Shown: positions 36,030-45,839, numbered from the stretch's first letter. The stretch is DNA of 64,000 nucleotides from an uncultured Rubripirellula sp. (GCA_938045805.1 CALIBL010000035.1:248001-312000), one strand, 5' to 3'. Numbers and translations are program-made. Notes: generated by a model from the sequence alone, not told the origin.

Positions 36030-36821
36030 TTATTGAACCTTTTTAAACCATGACCGCATCATCTCTCCTTCACGGCAATACCAGTCAAAAAGAGTGCGGA
36101 CATCAAAACCAAGATTGAAATGCTTAACTCCCATATCAATGTAGGTTTTGGCGTCGGAAGAGTCGATTAATTCGACGCGTGCGGCAACTTCGTACTGCTG
36201 TGCCTTCTCAAGTAGCAATCTCTCCGCCGCCTGCACATCAGGATGATTAAACTGCCCCGTCAAACCGATGCTATTGGCGTAATCTGCTGGTCCAAATTGC
36301 ACCATATCGACTCCAGGAACGGAAAGGATCTGATCAAGCTGCTCGAAAGCTTCACGCTTCTCGATCATCAAAACGATCACGATTTGATCCAATGCGTTCG
36401 CCCAATCCTCAGTGCCAGCATCCAAAAGATTGGCTCGCTGCAGATTCACTCCGTGCAACCCACCTGATATGGGACGCTCACTTCGCACGGCCTGGATACA
36501 TTCATTGACATCCTCAACGCTTCGAATATCAGCGAATAAAACACTCTGAAAACCGGAACCGATGGCACGCACTGCCGCGTGAGTCCGCGACTCCTGCTCG
36601 ACTTTGATCATGCCGGTCAAATGATCGAACAGCTCAATCGCTCTCCCCATTTCTTCCAAGGCTCGATGGTCGTAAGGTGCATACTCAGCGCTGAACTCCA
36701 CGTAGTCAAACATGCCGCTACGTCCAATCAATTCAATTACCGTCGGCCACGAGGATAAAATCCGAGTACCGAGAGTAGGTCGCCCCGCAGAAAGCAGGTG
36801 ACGAAGCTGGTTCTCTCTCAC
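36030..36821 (-). CDS. HpcH/HpaI aldolase-family protein with altered active site
   Basis: A cytoplasmic 263-residue TIM-barrel protein of the HpcH/HpaI group, whose members cleave 2-keto-3-deoxy or 4-hydroxy-2-oxo acids by metal-dependent retro-aldol chemistry. Conserved metal ligands are visible: Glu in VLMIEKREAFEQL and Asp in QFGPADYANSIG. The catalytic histidine of the GEHAP motif is Tyr here (SAEYAPYD), and the substrate-carboxylate Arg after the second strand appears as Lys (GMIKVEQES). The start is GTG at 36821 with GGAG nine bases upstream. It precedes the large esterase on the same strand, so a link to sugar-acid breakdown is plausible but the enzyme may do different chemistry. Confidence 0.8.
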   Translation of the reverse strand: MRENQLRHLLSAGRPTLGTRILSSWPTVIELIGRSGMFDYVEFSAEYAPYDHRALEEMGRAIELFDHLTGMIKVEQESRTHAAVRAIGSGFQSVLFADIRSVEDVNECIQAVRSERPISGGLHGVNLQRANLLDAGTEDWANALDQIVIVLMIEKREAFEQLDQILSVPGVDMVQFGPADYANSIGLTGQFNHPDVQAAERLLLEKAQQYEVAARVELIDSSDAKTYIDMGVKHFNLGFDVRTLFDWYCREGEMMRSWFKKVQ

Positions 36822-36964
36822 TTCGTTTAACTCCAGAAAAGAAAAACCGATTGCAGCAGGTGGTTTCGGCGATAAACTCCCATCACTCTCACACTCTTAC
36901 ATTACAGATCAACAAAACGCCGCTTATCATACGGCACACCCGAGCCGATTGAGCCGGCTAACCG

Positions 36965-39900
36965 GTGTGTATTCTAGGAATAATTACTGTGAATCCTTTT
37001 CGGCGGGGAAATACCCTTTCGACTAGAATGTCCATAACAAGAGTGATGCTTTTTCGTACGTCCTGCGCACCGTTGCATCGACGCAAACCTGATATCGCCA
37101 CATTATTTGTAGCCACGGCAGAACGCGTGAACCGATCGATAATATCCTGTCTCCCTATTTGCCTGTTGATTCCAACTTTCCTCAGCCCCGCAAGTTGCAA
37201 TGCGGATGACGGCGAGACGAGTCTCTATCTCGAGCAAGTGCAGCCACTCTTTGCGGAACATTGTCTCCAATGTCATGGCCAGGATGAAAACACCCGCGAA
37301 GGCGGTCTCCGCCTAGATCGGCGGCAAGCGGCCTTAGAAGGGGGAGATTCTGGAATCCCAACCATCGTCCCGAATGAACCGGACCGTAGTGAATTGATCC
37401 GCCGACTAACGACGGATGATGAATCTGAGCGGATGCCTCCGAGCCCAGAACATCCAAGGTTATCGGGCGAAGAGATCAACCTACTGAGCACATGGATTGA
37501 AGACGGCGCGAAGTATGAAACCCATTGGTCGTTTGTCCCCCCTGAAAAAGTCTCTGTTGCTGAAAATGATCACGACGGATCGCCGGCACATCCCATCGAT
37601 CAATTGGTCGGCAAAGTTCAAGAACTTGCCGGCTTTGGTCATGCGCCCGCGGCAAACGACCACACGCTTTGCCGACGCCTTTACCTTGACACCATCGGAC
37701 TTCCACCAACGCCGGAGCAACTCACTCGCTTCAAAGAAGTTGGCATTGATGAAACCTTGAACGAGCTGCTGAGCAGTCCTCGCTACGGCGAAAAATGGGC
37801 CCGTCACTGGATGGACGCTGCTCGCTATTCCGATACCAATGGATACGAAAAAGACCTGAAGCGGGAGCAATGGATCTGGAGGGAATGGTTGATCAATGCG
37901 ATTAACGACGATCTGCCTTTTGATGAATTCATCATTCAGCAGATTGCGGGTGACTTGCTACCCGATGGCGATCAAGACACCCTCGTTGCAACTGGATTCC
38001 TTCGCAATAGCATGATCAATGAAGAAGGAGCAATCATTCCGGAACAATTCCGAATGGTGGAGATGTTTGATCGAATTGATTGCATCGGAAAAGCAGTACT
38101 CGGCATGACCACTCAGTGCGCGCAATGCCACAGTCACAAGTATGACCCGATCAGCATGACCGAATACTATGGCTTATTCGCTTTTCTGAATAACAGCTAC
38201 GAAGCTCAAAGCTGGATCTACACGGACCAACAGCTGGCGACCATCGACCAAATCAAGAGTGAAACTCAGGAACAGGAAAACCAGATCAAATCCCGAATCA
38301 CTGATTGGCAGCAACAAGTCAAATCTTTCGAGACTCAAACCAAAACGCAACTAGCGAATTGGAGGCCCGTTCGTTTTCATGACATGAACAGCGTTAGCGG
38401 CCTGAACCATCCAGTCCATGAAGCGGACGACCTTTCAATCCTGATGCTTGGTCACACAAGTGCGGATGTGTACCTCATCGGAAAACCATCCATCAACACC
38501 GAAATCACTGGGGTTCAACTTGAGATCCTGACACATTCGGACCTTCCCTTCACTGGTCCTGGTAGAAACTCCATCGGCTCATGGGCGATCAGAGAGATCG
38601 AAGTCCTCCATCGTGACACACCAACGGGCGAATGGAAAAAACTGAAGTTGACCAATGCAACTGCTGATTACTCTTCGGAAGATGAGCAACAGGAAGATGG
38701 AAAGAAAGCCGTTGGTCCGGTGAAATACTTGATCGATGGCAATGACCAAACACAGTGGAAATCTGACCGAGGCGTTGGGCAGCGCAACGCCTCCTCGGTA
38801 GCTGTGGTTCAGCTTGAAGAACCAATCAAACTACCGGAGCAGGGTGAAATCAAAGTGGTGATGCGAATGAGCGACATGGTCGGCTGCTGCCGCATCAGCC
38901 TCACTTCGGATCCCGCTCCAAAGGCTCCCGCAGTCGGTCATGACGCGGTGCTAGCCATGAACAAAGATCCTGGCGAACGTACTCTCAACGAAGTATCAGA
39001 TGTCTTTTCAGCATGGCGTCTACAGAGCCCTCTGGCAGAAAAAGAAAACGGCAAAATCCTTGAAGCGTTAAAAACATTCCCAAACGCGAGAACCTCCGTA
39101 CTCCATCTCCAAGAACGATCCGAATCCAAACAACGAATCACTCATCGCCTTGACCGAGGCAATTGGGACTCGCCAAGAGAAGCCATCGAGCCTCACGTTC
39201 CAAGTTTCCTACACCCGATGGAGCAAAACGAAGCTGAACCGGATCGCCTACGATTTGCTCGATGGCTAACCCATTCACGATCGCCGCTTACCGCTCGCGT
39301 GATGGTGAATCGAATCTGGCAACAGATCTTTGGTAATGGCCTAGTTGAGACCAGCGAAGACCTGGGAATGAGAACCAGACCGCCGCTGCAGCAAGCATTG
39401 CTTGACTGGCTCGCTGTCGATTTAATGGAACACAATTGGAGTCGCAAACATCTGCTGAAAAGAATCCTAACGAGCAAGACCTATCAGCAAGAATCAAAAA
39501 TTAGCACCGAAGCCTACGAGAAAGATCCCACAAATACCTACTTGGCGCGTGGTCCTCGATTTCGCGCGGATGCTGAGGTGATTCGCGACATTGCACTGAG
39601 CGTATCAGGCTTAATTCATCATCAAACCGGAGGCCCGTCGGTCATCCCACCCGTCCCCCAAAACGTCCTCGACTACAACTACGTCTATCCGAGTTACTGG
39701 AAACCAGCAACCGGACCCGACCGATATCGCCGCGCCGTCTACAGCTTTCGGAAGCGATCGATGCCTGACCCCTCCATGTCGAGTTTAGATGCGCCCAATG
39801 CAGACACGGCCTGCGTGCGTCGAGTTCGATCCAATACGCCGCTCGCTGCACTCACAACACTGAACGAGACCATCTTCATCGAAGCTTCCCGCGCTCTGGC

Positions 39901-40192
39901 ACTTCGCATTTTACGAGAATCTCCCGCTAACGACGAAGACCGCATTCGACACGCCTACCTGCTTTGTGTCTCGCGTCGGCCAACCGAACAAGAAGAGCAA
40001 AGCGTCATGCGATTACTGAGTGCTCAGCGGACGCGAGTCGCTGAGGGCTGGCTCAATCCTCGCATGATCACCACCGGAAACGCGGACCAACTTCCCGAGC
40101 TGCCAAAAGATGCAACACCCCAAGATGCGGCAGCTTGGACCTTCGCCGCACGGGTACTGCTCAACCTTGATGAGACCATTTCAAAAAACTAA
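36965..40192 (+). CDS. PSCyt1/PSCyt2 (DUF1549) and PSD1 (DUF1553) exported protein, copy A
   Basis: A planctomycete-type giant exported protein of about 1020-1075 residues. Near the start of the mature part is a heme site C-L-Q-C-H (PSCyt1). It is followed by DUF1549 (RRLYLDTIGLPPTPEQL, WARHWMDAARYSDTNGYEKD, QQIAGDLLPDGDQDTLVATGF), a second CAQCHSHKYDP motif, a Gln/Glu-rich coiled-coil-like insert (residues about 420-460), a jelly-roll-like region, and C-terminal DUF1553 (RVMVNRIWQQIFGNGLVETSEDLG). The start is uncertain: the signal peptide (IISCLPICLLIPTFLSPASC) lies 55 residues inside the track's ORF, and a GTG at 37127 just before it is as likely. The DUF1501 gene follows 9 bp later. Confidence 0.88.
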   Translation: MCILGIITVNPFRRGNTLSTRMSITRVMLFRTSCAPLHRRKPDIATLFVATAERVNRSIISCLPICLLIPTFLSPASCNADDGETSLYLEQVQPLFAEHCLQCHGQDENTREGGLRLDRRQAALEGGDSGIPTIVPNEPDRSELIRRLTTDDESERMPPSPEHPRLSGEEINLLSTWIEDGAKYETHWSFVPPEKVSVAENDHDGSPAHPIDQLVGKVQELAGFGHAPAANDHTLCRRLYLDTIGLPPTPEQLTRFKEVGIDETLNELLSSPRYGEKWARHWMDAARYSDTNGYEKDLKREQWIWREWLINAINDDLPFDEFIIQQIAGDLLPDGDQDTLVATGFLRNSMINEEGAIIPEQFRMVEMFDRIDCIGKAVLGMTTQCAQCHSHKYDPISMTEYYGLFAFLNNSYEAQSWIYTDQQLATIDQIKSETQEQENQIKSRITDWQQQVKSFETQTKTQLANWRPVRFHDMNSVSGLNHPVHEADDLSILMLGHTSADVYLIGKPSINTEITGVQLEILTHSDLPFTGPGRNSIGSWAIREIEVLHRDTPTGEWKKLKLTNATADYSSEDEQQEDGKKAVGPVKYLIDGNDQTQWKSDRGVGQRNASSVAVVQLEEPIKLPEQGEIKVVMRMSDMVGCCRISLTSDPAPKAPAVGHDAVLAMNKDPGERTLNEVSDVFSAWRLQSPLAEKENGKILEALKTFPNARTSVLHLQERSESKQRITHRLDRGNWDSPREAIEPHVPSFLHPMEQNEAEPDRLRFARWLTHSRSPLTARVMVNRIWQQIFGNGLVETSEDLGMRTRPPLQQALLDWLAVDLMEHNWSRKHLLKRILTSKTYQQESKISTEAYEKDPTNTYLARGPRFRADAEVIRDIALSVSGLIHHQTGGPSVIPPVPQNVLDYNYVYPSYWKPATGPDRYRRAVYSFRKRSMPDPSMSSLDAPNADTACVRRVRSNTPLAALTTLNETIFIEASRALALRILRESPANDEDRIRHAYLLCVSRRPTEQEEQSVMRLLSAQRTRVAEGWLNPRMITTGNADQLPELPKDATPQDAAAWTFAARVLLNLDETISKN

Positions 40193-40201
40193 TCGATAGA
40201 T

Positions 40202-41656
40202 ATGCATTCAGATCATCAAAATCAAGCCGCTCTCAACACGAAGCGCCGATGCTTTTTCCAGCAATGCGGGCTTGGTGTTGCAGGCATTGCTGCTGGCTCG
40301 TTGCTGCATCATGACGGATTCAAGTTGCCAACCTCATACGCGGATGCAGCAACCCAGCGGGACGACTCTAGGCCGTTGGCTCCCAAGAAGCCTCATTTCA
40401 CTCCAAAAGCGAAGCGTGTCATCTATCTCTTTCACGCCGGGGCACCAAGCCAGCTTGAATTGTTCGACTATAAACCGGAACTTGCAAAACGTGACGGCCA
40501 ATTACCGCCAGCTGAGTTGCTAGAGAACTATCGTGCCGCTTTCATCGATCCCCGATCAGCATTACTGGGACCCAAGTACAATTTTGCTCCGCAAGGTGAA
40601 TGCGGCATGGTTCTTAGTGAACTATTGCCTCACACCTCAAAGATCGCAGACGACATCTGCCTGATTCGCTCCATGCACACCGAAGCGGTAAACCATGCTC
40701 CGGGGCAAATCATGATGAATACCGGATCGCAACAATTCGGTCGTCCTAGTTTTGGTTCTTGGACTCTTTACGGGTTAGGCAACGAAGCTGAAAACCTTCC
40801 TGGTTTTGTTGTCCTCACATCGGCAAAAGGAACCAGTGGTGGAGCAAGTAACTACGGTTGCGGATTTCTACCGACCATGTATGGCGGTACACCTTTTCGT
40901 AGTGTTGGCGATCCCGTCCTCTACCTGTCGAATCCCCCGGGAATGGATCGAACCTCTCAGCGGCAAAGCTTGGATGCACTGCGTGAACTCAACGCATCAT
41001 CGGCCAATTTTTTCGGGGATCCGGAGATCTCATCCAGAATCCAGAGCTACGAACTTGCATACCAATTACAAGCGAGTGCACCGGAACTGATGGATTTAAG
41101 CCAAGAACCAAAAGAAGTTTTGGATCAATACGGCATCAAGGATCCTAACGAAGCTAGTTATGCAAAGAACTGCCTCTTAGCAAGGCGTCTCATTGAACGA
41201 GACGTGCGTTTCGTTCAACTATTCCATGAAGCGTGGGATCAACACGGGAACCTTAAAGCAGCCATCAAGAAAAACACCGAGGAAACAGACAAAGCCAGCG
41301 CAGCACTCGTCACTGACCTGAAGCGACGGGGTCTTCTAGACGACACACTCGTGGTTTGGGGCGGCGAGTTCGGCAGAACCCCAATGGTGCAAGGAGGAAA
41401 TGATGGGCGAGATCATCACAATCGATCCTACAGCATATGGATCGCGGGAGGTGGAATTCGCTCAGGCCACGTCCATGGCGAAACCGATGAACTCGGTTTC
41501 AACGTCTCGAAGGATCCAGTCCACGTACACGACCTCAATGCGACACTTCTTCATCTACTCGGGATGGATCATGAAAAACTGACCTACCGGTTTCAGGGTC
41601 GTGATTTTCGACTGACGGATGTCCATGGTGAAGTGGTACAAGCAATCCTAGCTTGA
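40202..41656 (+). CDS. DUF1501 Tat-exported protein, copy A
   Basis: A 484-residue DUF1501 protein, part of the alkaline-phosphatase-like superfamily. The leader is twin-arginine-like (TKRRCFFQQCGLGVAGIAAGS). Conserved features are AKRVIYLFHAGAPSQLELFDYKP, DICLIRSMHTEAVNH, RPSFGSWTLYGLG, LVVWGGEFGRTPMVQ, GRDHHNRSYSIWIAGGG, and the end FQGRDFRLTDVHGEVV. It is encoded 9 bp after its PSCyt/PSD1 partner, the usual planctomycete arrangement, suggesting a two-component periplasmic system. The reaction is unknown. The second copy of this cassette is at 53532-58337. Confidence 0.92.
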   Translation: MHSDHQNQAALNTKRRCFFQQCGLGVAGIAAGSLLHHDGFKLPTSYADAATQRDDSRPLAPKKPHFTPKAKRVIYLFHAGAPSQLELFDYKPELAKRDGQLPPAELLENYRAAFIDPRSALLGPKYNFAPQGECGMVLSELLPHTSKIADDICLIRSMHTEAVNHAPGQIMMNTGSQQFGRPSFGSWTLYGLGNEAENLPGFVVLTSAKGTSGGASNYGCGFLPTMYGGTPFRSVGDPVLYLSNPPGMDRTSQRQSLDALRELNASSANFFGDPEISSRIQSYELAYQLQASAPELMDLSQEPKEVLDQYGIKDPNEASYAKNCLLARRLIERDVRFVQLFHEAWDQHGNLKAAIKKNTEETDKASAALVTDLKRRGLLDDTLVVWGGEFGRTPMVQGGNDGRDHHNRSYSIWIAGGGIRSGHVHGETDELGFNVSKDPVHVHDLNATLLHLLGMDHEKLTYRFQGRDFRLTDVHGEVVQAILA

Positions 41657-41695
41657 TAAAAAAACCGCGACAACAAATCGAGATTGTCGCCGCGG
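41657..41695 (-). terminator. Intrinsic terminator of minus-strand gene
   Basis: Read on the minus strand this is GCGACAA-N10-TTGTCGC-GG followed by seven T residues. The stem has 7 perfect pairs, extendable with a bulge through the neighbouring CCGCG/CGCGG. It ends transcription of the secreted-protein gene at 41725-42810. It may also serve the convergent DUF1501 gene, since a shorter A-T symmetry exists. Confidence 0.75.
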
Positions 41696-41724
41696 CCTTC
41701 TGAATGAATTACCTTTAGGAGGGA

Positions 41725-42810
41725 CTACCGCTTCGATGTTGTAGCTGCTTCGGCTTTACGCATTTCGTACTGAACTTTCCGTTCAACGATCTGATCGATG
41801 CGTGCTGAGTCGACCACAAAGAACTGAGGGTCGTCAATCACGAAGGGTGTGGACCAAGTTCGGCCATCATTACGATTGCATATGTTAAAGAAAAAAGAGG
41901 TCACGCGTTCGGCTTCATAACCGTACGGGAATTGACTGACCATTAGGTCTTTTGACGTCAGATCTTCCACGCCTTGTCGGGCGAAATAATGGATTTTGCC
42001 ATCAGCGCTCACCGACATTCCAAAGGTCCACCAACCGAACTGCTCGGCCGGTATTTCCTTGACGGGAAAGTCATGTCCAAGCGAGTTTGCCCGCACCTTC
42101 AGCAGAACCGAATCCTTATCAATCCCACGGGAGGTCTTACTGCGAAAATGCACCCATATCCCAGGCCAGTAAGGCTCATTCTGCATCGAGGTTCCAATTG
42201 AGAAGAGCCCCTGACGCGGCTTTTCAGCTGTCGTTCGCACACCCAGTCGCATACCGAAATGTGGCCCGGTTCGGTCTTCCCAAACATCGGGATGGGGAAG
42301 ATAAAGTCGCACGACGCAGTTCGGCATCTCGCTCGCTCGGATTGATGACCCAATGCGAGTGGAAACATTAAGAATCAGGTCATCTTGCTGCACATCAAAC
42401 GACTGTTCACCGGGAACACCGGAGTGCATCGTGGTGATCTGAAGTGCGTGCTCGCTACCGGCTAAACCTCCGGGTGGCGTGGGAATGATCATCAGAGAAT
42501 CTGGCTGCCCTCGTTCGGGACCCTCAGACCATCGGCGATTGGTCGAATAGGCCATCGGTCCATAGGTGCGTTCATTTTGCTCCCGAGAACTCTTTGGCAT
42601 GTTATGCACAAATTTCCACTCAGGATCTTCGAACGTGTCACCGACGTACACAATCTGCGTCCCCGAACCCGGAATTGGAATTGGGGCGGGAGCAGTTACC
42701 TGACTTCGCAAATAAGGACTTGTCTGTGCACGAACCGAGGCGACGGGAATCATCGCCAGAGCGGTGACGATAAGTAAACACACCTTGAATCGAAAACGTG
42801 GCAGAAACAT
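41725..42810 (-). CDS. Secreted protein of unknown function
   Basis: A 361-residue protein with signal peptide MFLPRFRFKVCLLIVTALAMIPVASVRAQ. The mature part has a Pro-rich linker (TAPAPIPIPGSG), then VGDTFEDPEWKFVHNMPKSS and NRRWSEGPERGQPDSL. Alternating beta strands follow, with a hydrophobic Trp-rich core (PYWPGIWVHFRS, QFGWWTFGMSVSADGKIHYFA). It ends in a charged helix (IDQIVERKVQYEMRKAEAA). I read it as a concanavalin- or jelly-roll-type beta sandwich that might bind carbohydrate. No catalytic motif can be named. It is transcribed alone and ends in the terminator at 41657-41695. Confidence 0.7.
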   Translation of the reverse strand: MFLPRFRFKVCLLIVTALAMIPVASVRAQTSPYLRSQVTAPAPIPIPGSGTQIVYVGDTFEDPEWKFVHNMPKSSREQNERTYGPMAYSTNRRWSEGPERGQPDSLMIIPTPPGGLAGSEHALQITTMHSGVPGEQSFDVQQDDLILNVSTRIGSSIRASEMPNCVVRLYLPHPDVWEDRTGPHFGMRLGVRTTAEKPRQGLFSIGTSMQNEPYWPGIWVHFRSKTSRGIDKDSVLLKVRANSLGHDFPVKEIPAEQFGWWTFGMSVSADGKIHYFARQGVEDLTSKDLMVSQFPYGYEAERVTSFFFNICNRNDGRTWSTPFVIDDPQFFVVDSARIDQIVERKVQYEMRKAEAATTSKR

Positions 42811-43247
42811 TGGATCAAATATCTTTAGAGGGAGGGGCGGTCACCATCAAACCGGCACGTTTTAGAGATCGGATAAAAGAAGGATCCAATTCACCCGTGG
42901 TGAACACTCACCCAACTGATTCCGTTGGCGGCAAAACTACACTCGACCCATCCGTCAAAACCGGCACTCCACAATCTTGTCAATCACCCCACACCGCAAA
43001 GCTGGAATAATCGTGCGGCCAATGATGAATTGACTCTTCCGAGAAATCACGATTCAACGAAATCTGCTCCACAGCAATACGCTAGATTGCGAGGCTTACC
43101 CCGCACCGTGCAGCTATCGGCCTATAATGAGGCGTCAGAGACTTGAAAGAAACTGCTCTGACTCTCGATACGTGATCTAGACCATGGCGGAGCTTGCGTG
43201 TCATCGCAGCCCTCTTTAAGCGACGATCAACACAACGGAATGAACCG
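42811..43247. other. Intergenic region, no gene seen
   Basis: This is the divergent region between the secreted protein and the propeller gene. Short ORFs at 42798-43010 and 42925-43146 lack any motif and overlap each other. I see no tRNA-like cloverleaf and no strong hairpin. The promoters for both flanking genes are expected here. Confidence 0.45.
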
Positions 43248-44567
43248 ATGAGAAATCACAACTGCCAAAACTTCCTTAAATTGCTCGTTTTGGTCGGTAT
43301 CGTGTTGGCGTTTTCTTCACCATCAACGGCTGAAGATTGGCCAGCCTGGAGAGGGCCACGTGGAGATGGCACAATCCATGACCAAGTACCAACCAAATGG
43401 AATGGCATCACGGGTGAAAACGTTCAATGGAAATCCGCGATTCCCGGTAACGGACACTCAAGTCCTATCGTCTGGAAAGATTCAATCTTGGTTACCGCCT
43501 GCTTGGATGGATCAGCCCAGCGACAACTGATTCGCCTCGATCGAAAGGATGGTCACATTGTCTGGCAAAACACTGTCATTGAATCGCGACTTGAAGCCAA
43601 ACATGCATTGAACAGCTTCGCCTCAGGAACTCCCGCAACGGATGGCGAATACATCTACGTGAGCTTCTTAGAAGTCGGTGACGAGCAAGTGCTCGCTCCG
43701 AATGTTGGGAGTGAGCGTTGGATCTATCCAGGCAAGATGGTGGTGGCAGCGTATGACTTCGATGGCAATCAGATCTGGATTAAACGGGTTGGCCCTTTTG
43801 TCTCGGCTCATGGATTCTGCAGCAATCCTGTCCTTTACAAAGATTTAGTCATTTTGAACGGTGATCATGACGGTGACTCCTACCTTATCGCTCTTGATCG
43901 TCGAGACGGGAGTACCGTTTGGCAGCAACCGCGGCGGCACCGAACTCGCTCCTACTGCACGCCAATCATTCGGACGATCGAGGGTCAGGACCAATTGGTT
44001 CTATCGGGGAGTTTGTGCTTAGCCGCCTTTGACCCGTCCAACGGTTCACCGCTCTGGAATGTGGAAGGCCCAACGGAACAATTCGTCGCATCCATGGTTG
44101 ATGATGGGAAGGATTTTTTTGTGGTCGGAGGATTTCCGACCTATCATGTCATGGCAGTGAACCCGAAAGGCCGCGGTGACGTGACTGACACGCATATTCG
44201 ATGGCACGAAACTAACGTTCGTTGTTATGTTCCTTCCCCAGTCGTGGTCAAAAACTTCTTGGTCGTCGCTGACGATCGTGGCACGGCCAACTGCTTCGAC
44301 ACTCAGAGCGGAGAACGCTATTGGCAAACTCGAATGGGTCGACATTACAGCGGATCTCTCGTTTGCAACAGCACTCTCGCTTTTCTTACCGACGATGACG
44401 GAGTAACCAAAGTGATTCGCGTTGCGAAAGAAGCCGAGGTTGTTCAAGAGAACGAGTTAGGAGAAAGGATCTTTTCGTCGCCCGCAGCCAGCGATGGCCA
44501 GCTATTTTTGAGAGGTGAAAAGCATCTCTATTGCATCGGTTCAATGACAGTAGAGACAAAACAATAG
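43248..44567 (+). CDS. Exported PQQ-like (BamB-type) beta-propeller protein
   Basis: A protein of about 439 residues with a leader LKLLVLVGIVLAFSSPSTAED. The body is a beta-propeller of the PQQ-repeat type: WPAWRGPRGDGTIHD, GHSSPIVWKDSILVTACLD, LIRLDRKDGHIVWQ, LIALDRRDGSTVWQQPRRH, YWQTRMGRHYSGSLVCN. Each blade carries the G-x-x-x-W tryptophan-docking pattern. Such proteins act as dehydrogenase-like or scaffold (BamB) components in the periplasm; no PQQ-ligand set can be confirmed. ATG 43248 is chosen because the longer ORF (43194) adds only a basic stretch. It converges with the DUF1559 gene 19 bp away. Confidence 0.8.
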   Translation: MRNHNCQNFLKLLVLVGIVLAFSSPSTAEDWPAWRGPRGDGTIHDQVPTKWNGITGENVQWKSAIPGNGHSSPIVWKDSILVTACLDGSAQRQLIRLDRKDGHIVWQNTVIESRLEAKHALNSFASGTPATDGEYIYVSFLEVGDEQVLAPNVGSERWIYPGKMVVAAYDFDGNQIWIKRVGPFVSAHGFCSNPVLYKDLVILNGDHDGDSYLIALDRRDGSTVWQQPRRHRTRSYCTPIIRTIEGQDQLVLSGSLCLAAFDPSNGSPLWNVEGPTEQFVASMVDDGKDFFVVGGFPTYHVMAVNPKGRGDVTDTHIRWHETNVRCYVPSPVVVKNFLVVADDRGTANCFDTQSGERYWQTRMGRHYSGSLVCNSTLAFLTDDDGVTKVIRVAKEAEVVQENELGERIFSSPAASDGQLFLRGEKHLYCIGSMTVETKQ

Positions 44568-44586
44568 ATCACCCGCAGCCCAAAGA

Positions 44587-45660
44587 TTAGAACTTCTCAT
44601 TGTCGATCACCTCGCGCCCGCTACGAGTCCCAAGTGCATGCCACACCGTCCGGTCGATCGAGTCAGTAATCGCACGAACGGATCCGTCAACTAAAGCCGA
44701 CTGCACCATGCCGACATGATGGCTCCGAGATGTGATCATGGCGTAAGTGGGTCGGCCAGCAATCCCATTTTTACCTTCCTGCCAAGAGTTGTAATCCATC
44801 TCCTCGTAAACTACGCCATTGCGTTCGTAACGAACCTTTTGATTCGGAGTGAGAGTGACGGTGATCCCCGTATGATGCACTCTTCCATCTGGCCATTCGG
44901 TGTGCCCCGTCTCTTTGAATTGCGATCCACTAGCAACGATCGCCTCGGCCTCTTCAATCGTCTGTGGCATCACCGTAGTGACTGGTCCACCGTTACGGGT
45001 GTACGGCGTCCAGGCTTTCACCTCACTTACCAATAGCGTATTGGCAGCACCATCTAAACAGTCTCGGAAGCTCAAAAAAGCATTTGGATGGAACATCCCA
45101 TCTCCGCCCTTTCGACGCTGCGGATCATAAACGAACCAGGTCCCAAAATTGAAACCGTAATTGGTTGGATAGAGAGAAGGACGCTGGTCATCAAACACAC
45201 GAATCATCCCGCTGCCTGGATCACTTGGGCACGCATAGGTCTCAATCTGCACACCATCAATGGCAGCTTGACCGTCCCAAGCTAGAGACAGATCAACTCG
45301 ACTGTACAGGTTCCCCTGTTCTAATTGAGGAAGAATTCGGCCATGCACACCCCATGATCCGTTATTCCCGGTTGACTGCACACTCAGATCTAACGTGGCA
45401 GAAGCGGGGAATTTTCTGAAAGCACTCTGGTAGTTGTGACAAGCTAACGCAATCTGCTTTAGATGGTTGACGCAAGAAGTTCGGCGTGCCGCCTCACGCG
45501 CCTGTTGCACCGCAGGCAGCAACAAGCCAACCATGATCCCGATGATTGCCATCACGACCAGTAACTCAACAAGTGTAAAGCCATGCCGAACGACACGATC
45601 AGCAAAGGGTGACCATCGAGTGCGTTGTTCTATTTTCGGTGCTGTAGAGAAGGCGACCAA
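44587..45660 (-). CDS. DUF1559 prepilin-like protein
   Basis: A 357-residue planctomycete-type pseudopilin. The prepilin leader ends at G27, followed by FTLVELLVVMAIIGIMVGLLLPAVQQAREAARRTSC. The globular part carries HLKQIALACHNYQSAFRKFPAS, LPQLEQGNLYS and the C-terminal VDGSVRAITDSIDRTVWHALGTRSG, all typical of the large DUF1559 family. These proteins are presumably processed by prepilin peptidase and held on or in the membrane; their job is unknown. The start is a TTG at 45660 with weak ribosome site. A sigma-54-type -24/-12 sequence lies 123-138 bp upstream on the same strand. It is divergent from a histidine kinase and NtrC-type regulator, which may control it. Confidence 0.85.
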   Translation of the reverse strand: MVAFSTAPKIEQRTRWSPFADRVVRHGFTLVELLVVMAIIGIMVGLLLPAVQQAREAARRTSCVNHLKQIALACHNYQSAFRKFPASATLDLSVQSTGNNGSWGVHGRILPQLEQGNLYSRVDLSLAWDGQAAIDGVQIETYACPSDPGSGMIRVFDDQRPSLYPTNYGFNFGTWFVYDPQRRKGGDGMFHPNAFLSFRDCLDGAANTLLVSEVKAWTPYTRNGGPVTTVMPQTIEEAEAIVASGSQFKETGHTEWPDGRVHHTGITVTLTPNQKVRYERNGVVYEEMDYNSWQEGKNGIAGRPTYAMITSRSHHVGMVQSALVDGSVRAITDSIDRTVWHALGTRSGREVIDNEKF

Positions 45661-45782
45661 TAATTCATCTTTCGCGTCGTAATTGACAATTCATCTGTGA
45701 ACCACACGATAGTGGTGGTTGCTTTTAAGACTGACCCTGTATCAAATCTGGTTCACCCCACACATCGAGAGTGTCCCACAAC

Positions 45783-45798
45783 AGCATATTCAATGCCA
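45783..45798 (-). promoter_or_regulatory. Sigma-54 (-24/-12) promoter candidate for DUF1559 gene
   Basis: On the minus strand the sequence reads TTGGCATTGAATATGCTG. It has GG and GC separated by exactly 10 nt and matches TGGCAY-N5-TTGCW except for A in place of the first T of TTGC. A T-run (TTTTTTT) precedes it, as is common. The expected start site would be near 45772, about 110 nt before the TTG start of the DUF1559 gene. The neighbouring operon encodes a sigma-54 activator. Confidence 0.6.
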
Positions 45799-45839
45799 AA
45801 AAAACATAAGTGAAGATCTCGCTGATTCAATGGCTTTAT

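Noticed and set aside
42798-43146. Two short ORFs between 42798 and 43146
   Set aside because: Overlap each other in different frames, no motif; treated as non-coding.
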